This document shows, piece after piece, positions 1-10,623 of a stretch of 64,000 bases of DNA. This DNA comes from Salisapilia sapeloensis. Taxonomy: Eukaryota > Oomycota > Peronosporomycetes > Peronosporales > Salisapiliaceae. A program made the translations under genes and the position numbers. The stretch is from NCBI GenBank assembly GCA_023334545.1, contig JAADVB010000037.1, forward strand, positions 38,973 to 102,972, given 5' to 3'. A model generated the notes under the pieces. That model was not told the DNA's origin, ran no database searches, and worked only from the letters and a program-made list of their open reading frames with translations. Within the stretch, counting starts at the first letter, position 1; the number at the start of each line of letters is the position of its first letter.

Positions 1-1
1 G

Positions 2-172
2 TCACGATTGATGAAGTTGTGGCGAGAAGCGTCGTCAGTACCATCGATAGAAGAAGTGAGGAGGAGGCAGCAGGAGGCGTATGGAGAAGTGGATGAAGAT
101 GGAAGTGACGTCGATACTGACAGTGTGAGTGAAAGTGAGATGAGGGAAGAGATAGAGGAGACGGAAGTGTAG
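2..172 (+). CDS. C-terminal end of an unidentified acidic protein (5' end outside window)
   Basis: An open frame runs from the window edge to a TAG stop at 170-172 and encodes about 56 residues. The last 40 are rich in Glu, Asp and Ser (for example the run DEDGSDVDTDSVSESE), which suggests an exposed acidic tail. Nothing in it identifies a family. It ends only 47 bp from the convergent stop codon of the LSM12 gene, a spacing typical of the other tail-to-tail pairs here. It could be chance, but the skewed, protein-like composition right up to a stop argues for a real C-terminus. Confidence 0.5.
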   Translation, partial: SRLMKLWREASSVPSIEEVRRRQQEAYGEVDEDGSDVDTDSVSESEMREEIEETEV

Positions 173-219
173 AGTGAGTGAGTGGCGAGTAAGAAGATAA
201 CATTCATTCCAACTCGAAA

Positions 220-1006
220 TTAATTCTTAAGTCGTTGCAATCGCTTCTGTTCACCTTCCAACTGTAGCACACTACGTCAGCTCCAGTCAATACTAGGATA
301 AAGACAACTACGTACCACTTTTTGAACACGTTGGAGCGTCGGTCCTTTCGAAGCGGAGCAGTTCTTTGGTTGGTATGGAGGCGTAATGACAACTTCACCC
401 ATGACCCGGATCTTTTGTCCATCCCATTCACAAGGCATCCTACAAGACGTACGTGAGTACACATATAGTATTTACACACGGCAAAGACGGTATTGTACGT
501 TTTGTTCAGAGCGTCGAAGATGGCTTGGGCTTCGGCGCTGACGTTTTTGCCGATGGAAGCAAGAGCTCGTTCTGCCTGCTGCCTGTTACGCATCTCCAGC
601 CGCATCAAGTCGTCTTCAGAGATGGATGGAAGTGTCTCCTGAACGTCCTTTGGAGCCTGCTTGACGACCTATAGATCATTCAGTCGAGATAAAGTGGATG
701 TAGCATGCAATCAAGTCCTACTTCGATGTTTTTCAATGCATCCAACTGGAAGATCCTGGTCTTAGTCTTCTGGCCATTCGACTCTTCTAAGCACACATAA
801 AAGTTTAGCTGTTGAACGATACATGCGTGGCAGTATCAGTAGCTACCGACGATGAGGAGCTTGGCAACGGGATCTAGCGTAAAGATAATGCCTTCCACTT
901 GCTCCCCAGAGTTCGTGGTGACCTTCACGACAGCTCCGATGACACCTCCGTCCACATTCAACTGTGACGGCATATCCAGTTGAGCTCGAGTATCCACATG
1001 TGCCAT
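220..1006 (-). CDS. LSM12: LSM12 homolog (LSM + anticodon-binding-like domain), 5 exons
   Basis: Exon 1 (1006 down to 847) begins MAHVDTRAQLDM and encodes an Sm-like fold: GAVVKVTTNSGEQVEGIIF then TLDPVAKLLIV. After short in-phase introns come ESNGQKTKTRIFQLDALKNIE, the VVKQAPKDV/RLEMRNRQ/ALASIGKNVSAEAQAIFDAL helix region, then VMGEVVITPPYQPKNC, the diagnostic LSM12 anticodon-domain block, and a short terminal exon ending LQRLKN. No in-frame ATG lies between the chosen start and an upstream stop. Family members bind RNA and associate with ataxin-2-type translation regulators. Domain order and length (about 190 aa) match animal and fungal LSM12. The last junction (KV to LEGEQ) has alternative acceptors a few bases apart. 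Confidence 0.85.
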
Positions 1007-1185
1007 GGCGTCCAAGCCGCTGTACGAATGGCGCGATTCGATGCGTGCGATGCTTGTTACAAAAGACGCCGGCCGACATTAGTGGCACCATTTACCTTGT
1101 ACTTTGTATGCAAGTAAGACTAATATAACGAGATGTCAAGACTCGCCGCACAACCTGTGGCGGAAAACAACGAGGAGAGCTTGCT

Positions 1186-1678
1186 ATGGGTCACGACGAG
1201 GGTACGTCGCTTTACTTGCATGTGTCTATGCTAGAGGATGCTAGGTGGATGTAGGTTACTCCTACCATCCAAGGTGTTGGATGCAGTATCCTCTTTGCAT
1301 GTCGAAGCACCGTTTGTACGAGATAACAGACCAGACCTTGTCGTTCTGGTGGTCTCGTCGATCGTATATGGACATTTCTCCTTACGCATTGCTCTTTGTG
1401 TATTAGAAATCCAGATTCCTTCTCGGGAACAAATGGTGGACGCGCGTCTGCCGCTCCACTTCCGTGACCTGTGCTCTGGGATCTTGATCCCATTGAACGA
1501 GTGCCGACGGGAGACATTGTACCTCCCGTGGAAATGCCAGGACTTGCGTCACGCGTACGAAAAGTGCCAGCATGACGAGTACACTTCTATTTATCTATGT
1601 ATCCAACTAGTTGCTTATGACTTTGCTATTAGATGGAAGAAGCGTGTGGCTGTGCTCAAGCAGAACAAGCGAGGATAA
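1186..1678 (+). CDS. NDUFB7: NADH:ubiquinone oxidoreductase B18 subunit (NDUFB7), 3 exons
   Basis: Exons 1186-1201, 1407-1578 and 1633-1678 join in phase to give a 77-residue protein starting MGHDEEIQIPSREQ. It carries the twin CX9C motif of the family: C-SGILIPLNE-C and C-QDLRHAYEK-C, with RRETLYLPWKC between, close to plant and animal B18 subunits. The subunit sits on the intermembrane-space side of complex I and is imported and oxidised by the Mia40 route. The N-terminal Gly after Met matches the myristoylated start known in mammals. Intron 1 (205 nt) is long for this window and contains an open 35-codon stretch in another frame. The tail after HDEWKKR is shorter than in animals. Confidence 0.85.
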
Positions 1679-1842
1679 ATTGATAGCGGGTACACGGCCA
1701 ATGTTGCAGTCGAAGCGCTTTCCAATACAATCGATCGTTAACAAAGAAGATGCTAGTATGATATCCAACTTTTTTATCCTTTATCAGGTCCAAGGAAACG
1801 CACGCCAATCTCTTTTCTTCGATCGATAAACAGATCCGGTCT

Positions 1843-4641
1843 TTACAGTGCTTCAGACGCTTCCTGTACGAGATGCTCCAGCGTTGACTTCAATGCCTTC
1901 GCAGTCTCTGTTAAATGATCCACATCATTCGCAGACGCTCGCACAGCTTCTGACTCTTGGTTATCACGCTCTTCCACGTCCAGTTCCTTCGTTGGGAACT
2001 CCGAATCTTCAGGAAGAGCAATATCTCCACCAGCCTCCAACACTACTTCCTCTACCTCTTCTGCAGTATTATCCACAACCTCGCTGTCGATCTTTTCACC
2101 ATCAACCTCCTCTTCCTCCACCTGATTGTTGTCCTCCAGGTCTTCATCTACCTTTTTGCCGTTGCTCTCTATAGCATCCGGTTCTCTATTCGCCACTTCT
2201 TCCATTTGGTTACTTTCCAAAGGCTCTTCCTTCGATTCCTCAACCTCCTCCACAAAAGGTTCTTCATCGATCTCAACTGCTGCCTTCTCTTCGACATCAC
2301 CAGTCTCCTCTTCGGCATCAGCAGTTTCCTCTTTGGCATCAGCAGTATCCTCTTCGACAAAATCTTCCTCTGCAGGTGCTTCTTCACCAGTCTCAACCGG
2401 CCCCTCCTCTTCGTGAACACCAGCATCTCCTTGCGCATGCACCTCCTCATTTTCCTCCACAAGAGTCTCTTCCACAGTGTACTCCTCTACAGGTACTTCA
2501 TCATCCTCAACGGGAGTTTCCTCCTTCTGAACACCAGCCTCTTCTTCCTTCACATGCACTTGGCCGTCAGCCTCAACAGGAACCTCCTCCTGAGCATCAG
2601 CCTCTTCGTCCACAAGATCCTCTACAGGAGTCTCTTCACTTTGAACAGGACTCTCCTTTTCCTCCATCTCAGTCTCTTCCAAATGCTCCTGATCACCATC
2701 TTCCATAGGACGTTCCTCCGCTGGCTCATCCACATGTCCTGTAGGTTCATCTTCAATGTCTTCACCAACATCCTCAGCATCGTCTCGCTGAGGTGGAGCT
2801 TTCTCTTCCTCATCGTCTATTATTTGCACCACAGACTCTTCCTCGCTCATGACTTGTGTGTCTACGAATGCATCAGCAGCATCAAGCGTCGTCACATCAC
2901 TCGGCAGTCCGTCAAACGCTGCGTCATGCACAGCTGCAGCCAACTGCCCTTCCGACAGAGCATTCATATCTACACCAGATCTTTGCAACCTTTCCGCCAG
3001 TCGATGCACGATCAAGTCTGCTTCATTTGTCAAAAGAGCTCTTCGAGATGACCGAGATAGGTGCGACAAGTCGATCGCGGCCGTTGAAAAGTACACCATC
3101 AAGATCGTCACGCTCCATAAGAGAGCTACAAAGACGTTCATCCGCCACGACCGCCTCGTCGCAGGCTTCTCAATCTTTTCCTCTGGTAAAGGAGCTGCAG
3201 GTTTCTCCTCCAACTTCTCTTCTACATCCTCCTTCTTCTCTTCTTCCACCTGCTGCTTCTGTAAACTTTGCACATGCTGCTCAAAGTATTGTCGCTCCTC
3301 TTCAAATCGTTCGACCGTCGCTCGAAGCTCATCGTTCTGAACCTGCAGCTCTTGGTTCTGTGCCATCGCTTGCTCTAGTCGCGCATGCGTCTGCACTTGT
3401 TCCTCTCGAATGCGAACGGTGACTCGACCCATGACCTTAATCTGACTTTCCATCCGCTGGATGATGCAAATGAGCTCGACTTCCACTCGACTCCGCGTCT
3501 TTCTCGATCGAGAGAGAATGCGCTGGACAGTGTCTGACATACCGGCCGTCAATTGGTCAAAGTCTGCTTGCGTCGGACTAGCAGAACGCATAGCAGTCGA
3601 GGCAGCTGCAGACGCAACTTGGTTGGAGATATGTTCTGCTGCTACGGAAGGAGTCGCCTCCGAAAGCACTTGATCCTCTTGGATCGTAGGTGTCATCTCA
3701 TGTGGAGGAGGAAGAGAGCGGTCATACGTCTGCTCTGCCGTCGCCTTCTGCTCCTCCGATGGGAATGGATCGTACGTCTGCTCTTCACTTGCGCTCTGTT
3801 CCTGCGATGGAAAAGGATCGTACTTCTGCTCCGTAGAAGTGGAAGCATACCCGTTATCTGTCTGCTCCCGCGATGAGAAAGGTCCGTACGTCTGCTCCGT
3901 AGACGTAGATGCATATCCATCATTTGTCTGCTCCTGCGACGGGAAAGGATCGTACGACTGCTCCGTAGAAGCGAAAGCATACTCATCGTTTGTCTGGTCC
4001 TGCTGCATAGGAGCTTCTTCCATCGTGTCCTCCAGCCGAGGAGGGAAGATGTCGGATGTCGGTGCATCAGTCGAGTACTCTGCTCGACTAACAAAATACT
4101 CTGACGCATGCACCGGCTCTGGAGATTGTTCCTGTACTACATTTTGCTCTGACTCGTAATTGTCATAGGATGGCGATTGGCTCTGCTGTCCATTGTACTG
4201 GTCTTGACTTTGGTGTCCATCGTACTGGTCTTGACTCACTGGCGCGTCATACGTTTGCATACTTGTCTGGTCATACTCATACGATTGATCAGCCTGAGGA
4301 GGTGGTACTGGTGACTGCTGTTGATGAGTATTTTGGATTGGCTGGGTGACTGCAAACGTCGAGGAAGCCACGTGAGATCGAGGTGGAGGTGCTTGGTACT
4401 GGTTTCCACGTGTCTGGTACGACTGGGGATGTGGATTATAAGCTGACTGTTGGGGTCTATTAAACGTCGGTCCTTGATACAACATGTTTCCAGCTGGAGA
4501 CGGCGGTGGCGGAGCTGAGTGCGCTGCCGTTGGGAAGATGAGGTTGGCTGCATCTATACCGATGGACGGACGAGGCGACCGGATGTCCGTTGGAGGAGCG
4601 TACTCATCGGACAAGGGTCCTGTTAAGAACGGTCCGTTCAC
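1843..4641 (-). CDS. Large acidic single-pass membrane protein with Gln/Tyr/Pro-rich repeat region
   Basis: A single 932-residue exon of no recognised family. In order: residues 1-320 are Pro/Gln/Ser/Tyr-rich, with tandem repeats of the form EQTYDPFPSQEQ and NDGYASTSTEQ (about 215-305). Residues about 365-475 form a predicted coiled coil (EEQVQTHARLEQAMAQNQEL). One membrane segment lies near 501-523 (MNVFVALLWSVTILMVYFST). After it, about 580-915 is extremely Glu/Asp-rich with VEE/EEETP-type repeats, then a short amphipathic end. There is no signal peptide, so the low-complexity half is probably cytosolic and the acidic tail lumenal, or the reverse. Possible roles are an ER or nuclear-envelope tether or a Ca-buffering lumenal tail; this is inference from shape only. 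Confidence 0.75.
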   Translation of the reverse strand: MNGPFLTGPLSDEYAPPTDIRSPRPSIGIDAANLIFPTAAHSAPPPPSPAGNMLYQGPTFNRPQQSAYNPHPQSYQTRGNQYQAPPPRSHVASSTFAVTQPIQNTHQQQSPVPPPQADQSYEYDQTSMQTYDAPVSQDQYDGHQSQDQYNGQQSQSPSYDNYESEQNVVQEQSPEPVHASEYFVSRAEYSTDAPTSDIFPPRLEDTMEEAPMQQDQTNDEYAFASTEQSYDPFPSQEQTNDGYASTSTEQTYGPFSSREQTDNGYASTSTEQKYDPFPSQEQSASEEQTYDPFPSEEQKATAEQTYDRSLPPPHEMTPTIQEDQVLSEATPSVAAEHISNQVASAAASTAMRSASPTQADFDQLTAGMSDTVQRILSRSRKTRSRVEVELICIIQRMESQIKVMGRVTVRIREEQVQTHARLEQAMAQNQELQVQNDELRATVERFEEERQYFEQHVQSLQKQQVEEEKKEDVEEKLEEKPAAPLPEEKIEKPATRRSWRMNVFVALLWSVTILMVYFSTAAIDLSHLSRSSRRALLTNEADLIVHRLAERLQRSGVDMNALSEGQLAAAVHDAAFDGLPSDVTTLDAADAFVDTQVMSEEESVVQIIDDEEEKAPPQRDDAEDVGEDIEDEPTGHVDEPAEERPMEDGDQEHLEETEMEEKESPVQSEETPVEDLVDEEADAQEEVPVEADGQVHVKEEEAGVQKEETPVEDDEVPVEEYTVEETLVEENEEVHAQGDAGVHEEEGPVETGEEAPAEEDFVEEDTADAKEETADAEEETGDVEEKAAVEIDEEPFVEEVEESKEEPLESNQMEEVANREPDAIESNGKKVDEDLEDNNQVEEEEVDGEKIDSEVVDNTAEEVEEVVLEAGGDIALPEDSEFPTKELDVEERDNQESEAVRASANDVDHLTETAKALKSTLEHLVQEASEAL

Positions 4642-5356
4642 TTGAGAGAATAGCTGCCAATTGCCACTAACAGATCGAGGACTCTCGGCATACGACCCGA
4701 CTGACAGCGTATCGTCTACTTAGGCATTTAAATTTGTTATACAAACGATCCAAGTAGAGTTTATGACGTAAATACCGGAGCAATCGGACGTGTGCCTCTT
4801 CTTGGGTGAGAATTGCGGGTATTGTGCCATCCCGAGGCACGAAGGTCTAGGCCGAGGAAAAGGATGTGAGCGACTTGATGTGCTCTGCGCCTTAGCTGAA
4901 CTGACGCCCTCTATCCTTATCCTGCGTAGCTGTTAAGAATCGCTAGGTTTCAATACGATACGAACTTCTTCATGTTGTGTGTTTCTTACAACAACAACAG
5001 CAGCAGAATCGCTCGGACAGGCACTATGACGGTACAGATGTACTCAGCTACTTCTACTACACTTCAACGTCTGCACGTGAACGCCGAACGATTCTACCTA
5101 GGAGACTTCAAACCCATTGCAAAAGAGTGAAGCACATATCTTTAGTGTAAAGCATGCATTTATCATTATAGATGGAAACTATGCTTCGATGGCACCTACA
5201 AAGAAGCTTCTTAACATTGACAGAAGCATTATGCCGTTGGACCTTGTGCATCAAATGCTGGAAGCACACAGATACAAGACGAGAAAGAGTGACTGCAGCG
5301 ATTATCCAATACCAAGTTCATTTTGAGTAATAGAAGCCTGAAACGTTTGATTCATC
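4642..5356. other. Intergenic, 0.7 kb, nothing recognised
   Basis: Lies upstream of the acidic membrane protein and downstream of the CDPK gene. A 69-codon open frame at 5117-5326 (+) has no family signature or coding-like composition. It should hold the promoter of the membrane-protein gene and the 3' end of the CDPK transcript. Confidence 0.5.
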
Positions 5357-7165
5357 TTACAGCTCCGTCTCTTTATCCGCACTGCCATCTGCCTTGTCGT
5401 CCGGGAAGGCTGCGCTCTTAAAGCTCGTCGGGTCCTCATCCGCGCTCTCCTTATCATCACCGAATCCCTTGCGTTCCATCATAGCCACAAACTCCTCAAA
5501 GCTGATGAGCCCATCGCCGTTCGTATCGACATCGTCCATGACTTCTTGCGCCTGCTCCTCGCTGCCCATGAACTGCACCAAGTCCGCCTTGGTGATCACG
5601 CCCTGCTTCTTCGTGTCAAAGTAGTTGAACGCGTTGATCAAGTACTCTTCTTTGTTCGCCAAGTTCCGCTTCATTGTGGCTGCCAGGAACTCGGGGTAGT
5701 CGATCGTTCCGTCTCCATCAATGTCGACGCCACGCAGCAGCTCCGTCACCTCCTCTTCGATCATACCCAAATTCATATCGCGTAGAGCTGACGCTAATTC
5801 GGCAATGGTGATGACGCCATTGCCATCGGCGTCCAGCTTCATAAACTGCGCCTTGAGCTCAGCAATCTCCGTCTCGGTCATCTGGTCTGCAATGACGCCC
5901 AACGCCGCCTTCTTGAGCTTGTTGTGACCAGTGAAGCGCTTGAGGCTCGACACCAAGTTCGACGTTACGGCAATGTCCGTCTCCGGGGCAGCTCCAGACA
6001 GCCATGGGTGGTCCAGCGTCTCTTGTGCCGTCAGTCGCTTCGATGCGTCCACAAGGAGCAGTTTGCTGATGAGGTCCTTGGCTTCCGGACTCACATTCTC
6101 CCATTCCGGCGAGTCAAAGTCGTAGCGACCAGCACGTACGGACGCAAAGATCTCTGGATCAGTGTCGCCGTAGAATGGAGGGTAACCACATAAGAGGATG
6201 TACGTGATGACACCGAGACTCCACAAGTCACACGACTTGTCATAGTGGCGGCCCAAGACCTCTGGGGCGATGTAGTAGGGCGTTCCGACACGTGTGGTCA
6301 TGACACCGGACGGCAAAACGTCGTCCATGCGAGAGAGACCAAAGTCGATGACCTTAAGCTCTGCGTCTTCATCGGGTGTGGCAAAGAGGAAGTTCTCTGG
6401 CTTCAAGTCTCGATGGACAATGTCTCTTTCGTGGCAGTGGCGGACGGCGTCACAGATCTTGCGCACGAGGATGGCGGCGTCGGCCTCACTATAATGTCCG
6501 CGAGCGATGATGCGGTCAAAGAGTTCGCCGCCGGTGCAGAGCTCCGTGATCAAGTGCAAGTGGCGGTTGCCTTCGCACACGTCAAAGAGCTTGATAATGT
6601 TCGGGTGGTCCAGCGACTGTATGGTTTACACGATCAGGGATGTGCATAACAAGCAGAGAATGGGCAGGTGGATACCTTGAGGATGCTGATCTCACGACGC
6701 ATGGTCTCCGGACGACTGACTTTGGCCTTAGGGATCGTCTTAATCGCCACCTTTTCGCCCGTTTCCTTGCTAATACCCGTGCGAACCGTACCGTAGTGAC
6801 CTATTCAACAGGAATAGCGTGTCAATACATTTCAATATGATTGCGATTAGAGCAGACGTACCATGCCCGAGCTCGCTCTTGTCGATCTCGTAAAAGTTAT
6901 TGATATCTTTCAATTCACCCGTGATCTACACATGTATATAAACAATTAAGCACACTATCTCTCAGCCTACTCGTTCGACTGCACGTACGAGTTCCTTCCC
7001 ACGACGATCTTTTCCTGGCGCAGGGGGAGGTTGGGTCGTCTGGTTTTGTCCCGACGGTACCGGAGATGGCACTTGCGCCGGCGTCGCGTTGCGCTTCGAC
7101 CGTTTCCCACGTACGTGGTGTGTCCCGGTCTTTTCGTTATTCAGATTGCTCGTGTTGCTTCCCAT
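5357..7165 (-). CDS. Calcium-dependent protein kinase (CDPK) with four EF-hands, 4 exons
   Basis: Exons 7165-6989, 6925-6862, 6800-6676 and 6616-5357 join in phase to give 541 aa. The start MGSNTS is a good N-myristoylation signal, followed by a basic, Pro-rich variable region. The kinase domain has the Gly-rich loop (ELGHGHYGTV), VAIK Lys, HRDLKPEN (about residues 191-198), DFGLSRM and GTPYYIAPEVL, then a junction/autoinhibitory helix (LKRFTGHNKLKKAAL) and EF-hands in the last ~150 residues. Loops 1, 2 and 4 are canonical (DADGNG, DIDGDG, DTNGDG). Loop 3 (DTKKQGVIT) lacks acidic ligands and probably does not bind calcium. Role: Ca2+-activated Ser/Thr kinase at membranes; in zoosporic protists such kinases act in motility and encystment (family knowledge). 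Confidence 0.93.
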
Positions 7166-7466
7166 TCTTTCACTCGCGTCACGTGCGCAGGCGATGAGAA
7201 TCTAGAAAATGGTACTCGTACCCGAGCGGATAATTTGAGGTGGGTGAATATCATGGCTAAATCCACCCTTCATGTCATTACAGATCGGACGGCGTGAAAT
7301 CCATAGTATGACATATCACAGGTTCTACGAATATACAAACGCTATTGACAAGAGGTTTCCACACGATTAAGGCACACAGGTACTTCAATGGCTACATCGT
7401 CCTGACGTGTTGGATTTTCTCCCGTGCAGATCCGATGTGGATCGTGGTGGGTACAAAACCTGAGAT

Positions 7467-9392
7467 CTATTCTTCCTGCGGATGGAAGTTGTTCCACGGC
7501 ATGAGCGACTGGAGGAATAACAGGACTGGGTTCGCGTCGGCTGGAAGTTGGCCTGCAGCCTGCTGGGCTTGGATGTCTGCGATCGCTGCTTGTGCCTGGT
7601 CCTGGTCCATTTGCTGACCGTTGGGCAGCTGAGGCTGCTGCATCATCGGGTGATCCTGCGGCAATGTCGTCACTTCATCGGAAAAGTCCGCGACCGTCGC
7701 ACGCATGTACTTGTCCATGACGTCCGGCAACACCGTCACCTGCTTGTTCGTCTTCTGCAACGACTCGGAGCTGACGGCCAGCTCCGCCGCTTGCAGGAGT
7801 AGACCTTGGTGCATTGTCACCTTCCACAAAGACGCATGACGAGTGACGTAGATGTCCAAGAGATGACTTAGCACACTGCTATCCGGCAGTCTTTTGCAGT
7901 TCATAAAGAGCTGGTGACTACGAACCTGCTTCCAGGACGGGCTCGACACGTTGATGCCGCTTGCATCCAAGAGAGGACGCAGGACTGTCGGGAACCGGAT
8001 GAGTGCTTTTGCTAGTTGCTCCTTGGCCTTTTCCTTGTCATCCTGCAGAGCATAGGCCAAAGCGAGGGAGAATTGAAGACCTGGTAGGACGTCTACCGTC
8101 ACCTCTTCCTTGTTTCGACTGTCATCGTGTCGATCGACCACTGGCGAATGGGATTCCATCAGGTCGACGATAAACTTGCCTTCTTTCGCAGTCAGAGCAT
8201 AGTAGTCGATGGCCAGTAGCACGTTCATCGGGTCTCCAGTCGGGTCCATCGATAGCAATAGTCTAGCCGTCTCGAACGCACTTCGACTGCATCCTCTCCG
8301 ACCCACTTGCTTCATCAGTAAAAACAATGCTTTAAAGAATCCGTCGTTATGCTCTACATTAATATCCATGCGACAGTCGCCTTTCGTCACGTCAAAGTCC
8401 GGCGACCACGCGAGCTCCAGGGCGTAGACGCAGCGCTTGATACAATCAGACGCGTGGTCCATCTGGCCATGATGCTGGAAAACTTCACTCATCTGGAGCA
8501 GGGCATCAATGTGGAACGGATAGCGCTGTAGGAACATGCCGATCATGTTCGGATCGTGCGTCTGCTGCAGCGTCTCGAACTCCTTTTGACTCTTTTCGTA
8601 CGCGAGAGACCACGTGACTTCGTAGAAGCGACAAAAGCTACTCCATCCAGCTCCACTTGGTTTATTCGCTTTGCTCCAGCGAATACCACCACCCACAAAT
8701 GTCGGTGGACGAGGCCATTCGTCTAATGGAGTCACGAGGTGCACGCGTTTCGTCACTTTATTACCAGCTTGTCGAGGATCTCGACGCTGTCGGTTGGCAA
8801 GGGTGTCACGGCCACCTCGGACACCGAATAGACGCTTCATTTCTTTATCAGCGTTGATGAACTTAAGCTGAACACCGAATAAGGAGCTAGCAATCTGTTG
8901 GTACTGTGGCGTCTCGTGGCGCGAGACATTCATATCTTGTGTTTGAGCTGAAAGCGAGTCAAGCAGTGCATCAACATCTTCCTCTTCGTGCTTTTTCTGC
9001 TTTCCGTTCTTCTTCTTGTTCCTACGTAATGGAGGTGAATGCATGTAATAAGAGACTGGACGACGTGGAGAGTACGCACTTGGATGGTTTAGGAGGTGGT
9101 GATTTTTCCACTGGTTTCGTTTCTACCACAGATGTACATTCTTCCTCTTCATTGTCACTATCGTTATCACTTTCGTCCGAGTCCGAGTCCGAGTCCATGA
9201 GGAAAGAGAAACCAGCACTCGCAGGCTTCTTCATTTCTAACTCTTCTTCGGAAGACTCGTCCACTTCCTCTTCAGCTTTATTTTGAGCAGCTAACTTGCT
9301 CAAGCGCTTTGCTTGACGTGCCGACCTACGACGGAAAGCATTCTATGGTTTGAAAGGGCACTTGTACCAAGATATGCGTGTTAAACGTACAT
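7467..9392 (-). CDS. TCF25: TCF25/NULP1/Rqc1 family protein
   Basis: Exons 9325-9080 and 9021-7467 encode a basic start (SARQAKRLSKLAAQNK), an acidic Ser/Asp/Glu stretch, a Lys-rich block and then the conserved Tcf25 region. Recognisable pieces are KEMKRLFGVRGG, GMFLQRYPFHIDALLQMSEV, LELAWSPDFD, FFKALFLLMKQVGRRGCSRSAFE, ARLLLSMDPTGDPMNVLL and the ending NPVLLFLQSLMPW. The family acts in ribosome-associated quality control with Listerin (Rqc1 in yeast). The best in-phase start is a codon split by an intron: AT at 9391-9392 and G at 9325, giving MSARQAKRL, like animal MSxRxxRRL starts. With that start the protein is 600 aa. The next ATG in exon 2 is at 9303. Confidence 0.88.
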
Positions 9393-9514
9393 GATCGACT
9401 GCGATTCTTCTTGGTCCAATTCGTTGTCAAAGTATTGTTCGAATATACTCGACTCAACCTTTTTAACACAAAATATATCCAATAAAGCATCTATTCAAGT
9501 TGTTTTTAGCCTTT

Positions 9515-10365
9515 TCAATCTTGTAGAGGTGTTGCAAGGCGAAGATCGATCCGATTGAACTGCACACTGCCTAACACCGCTTCCGGTAGTTCATCTTCCT
9601 CATGCCCTTCAATGACAAAGGCAATTCGTGCAACTAGTGCCGTCGAATAGGACCTGCATAGAGAAGCTGCGTGTCGAGCGACTCGGTCCGAGTTGATGTC
9701 CACTGCTACTTCGAGGTACTTGTCCGTCTGATAATAATCTGTTTGAAGGCAGTTGGCAACGATGAAAGGCTTGCTACCACAGACTTTCCGTACAATCCAC
9801 GGTCCGTCAGGTACAGCCGGGATGAGTTTGAGTCGGCGCTTGCGAAAGTCATCATTACCTGCTACAAACCTCTCCCATAAACTCTCTGCTTCCAAATTCC
9901 TCTCTTCACGCTGTTTTTGGACAAAGTAGTGAACACTGGCAACAACAGGAGTACCAGGCACTATGAGCGTCACGGCAAGGACGAATGGCAGCCTTTCATT
10001 CCGTGCCTCGCTCCGCTTAATCAGTTTTTGGACATAACTTTTGCGGTGCTGACACAGATTCTTGAGCCTGTCTCCTTCGCCACTGAATAGATCCACCCAC
10101 ACAAGTTCCAACACTGCATTATCATGTCATATAACAGATCCTCTATCAATCAAGTACACATTCACTTACGAGAATCCTGCGAAGGTTCTTTCCGTTTGTT
10201 CACGAGATACTCTTTCGATCGAACGTGAAACTGCGCCACATCCGGCTGCGACCACATTTGTCGTAGCGTCGGCGGCTGGTTCATCCAATCGTCCGCATGC
10301 TCTACCTTGGCCACGGACACGGTCTTGTTCTCATCCGTATTCTCCGCTTCACGCACCACATCCAT
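9515..10365 (-). CDS. EDR2 C-terminal domain (DUF1336) lipid-associated protein, 2 exons
   Basis: Exons 10365-10170 and 10113-9515 join in phase (QDS-LLELVWVDLF). The protein of about 264 aa is essentially one EDR2_C domain: VRSKEYLVNKRK, LELVWVDLFSG, FVLAVTLIVPGTPVVASVHY, GPWIVRKVCGSKPFIVANCL, YLEVAVDINSDRVAR, then AVLGSVQFNRIDL. In plants this domain sits behind PH and START domains in EDR2, which binds phosphoinositides and restrains defence cell death; here it stands alone. An earlier in-frame ATG at 10404 would add 13 residues, but that stretch looks like a pyrimidine-rich 3' splice region, so the internal ATG was preferred. Confidence 0.8.
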
Positions 10366-10623
10366 AATTCTTATGAAAGGTAAGTGCAAGACGTCAAGAT
10401 GCAATGCGCTCGGTAGTTCTATTTCAATCCTTCTATTTTTACCTGCTCTGTAGCTAGGTACTATGCGACTCTTCAGATGACCTGGATCTCACGATGGACG
10501 ACATATCAGTTTAGTAGCATCTATTTGAATAGAAAGAGAGAGGACCGAAATAAACGCTTAAGGGCTTGATGTCAAACAGGATCAGTCCTCGATTTCCATA
10601 CCACGGCAGACTACGCAAGATCA

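Noticed and set aside
1957-3051. 364-codon plus-strand frame opposite the acidic membrane protein
   Set aside because: Its Leu/Phe/His-rich content is what antisense of Glu-rich codons produces; the minus frame is 932 codons and has coherent domains.
9168-9200. gtccga microsatellite
   Set aside because: A few hexamer units encoding the Ser/Asp acidic stretch of TCF25; ordinary low-complexity coding sequence.
9424-9515. Terminal exon of a separate gene between EDR2_C and TCF25 (segment with FEQYFDNELDQEESQ)
   Set aside because: No upstream exon joins it in phase, and the EDR2_C domain ends properly at its own stop. It may be a TCF25 leader exon, so it was not listed as a gene.
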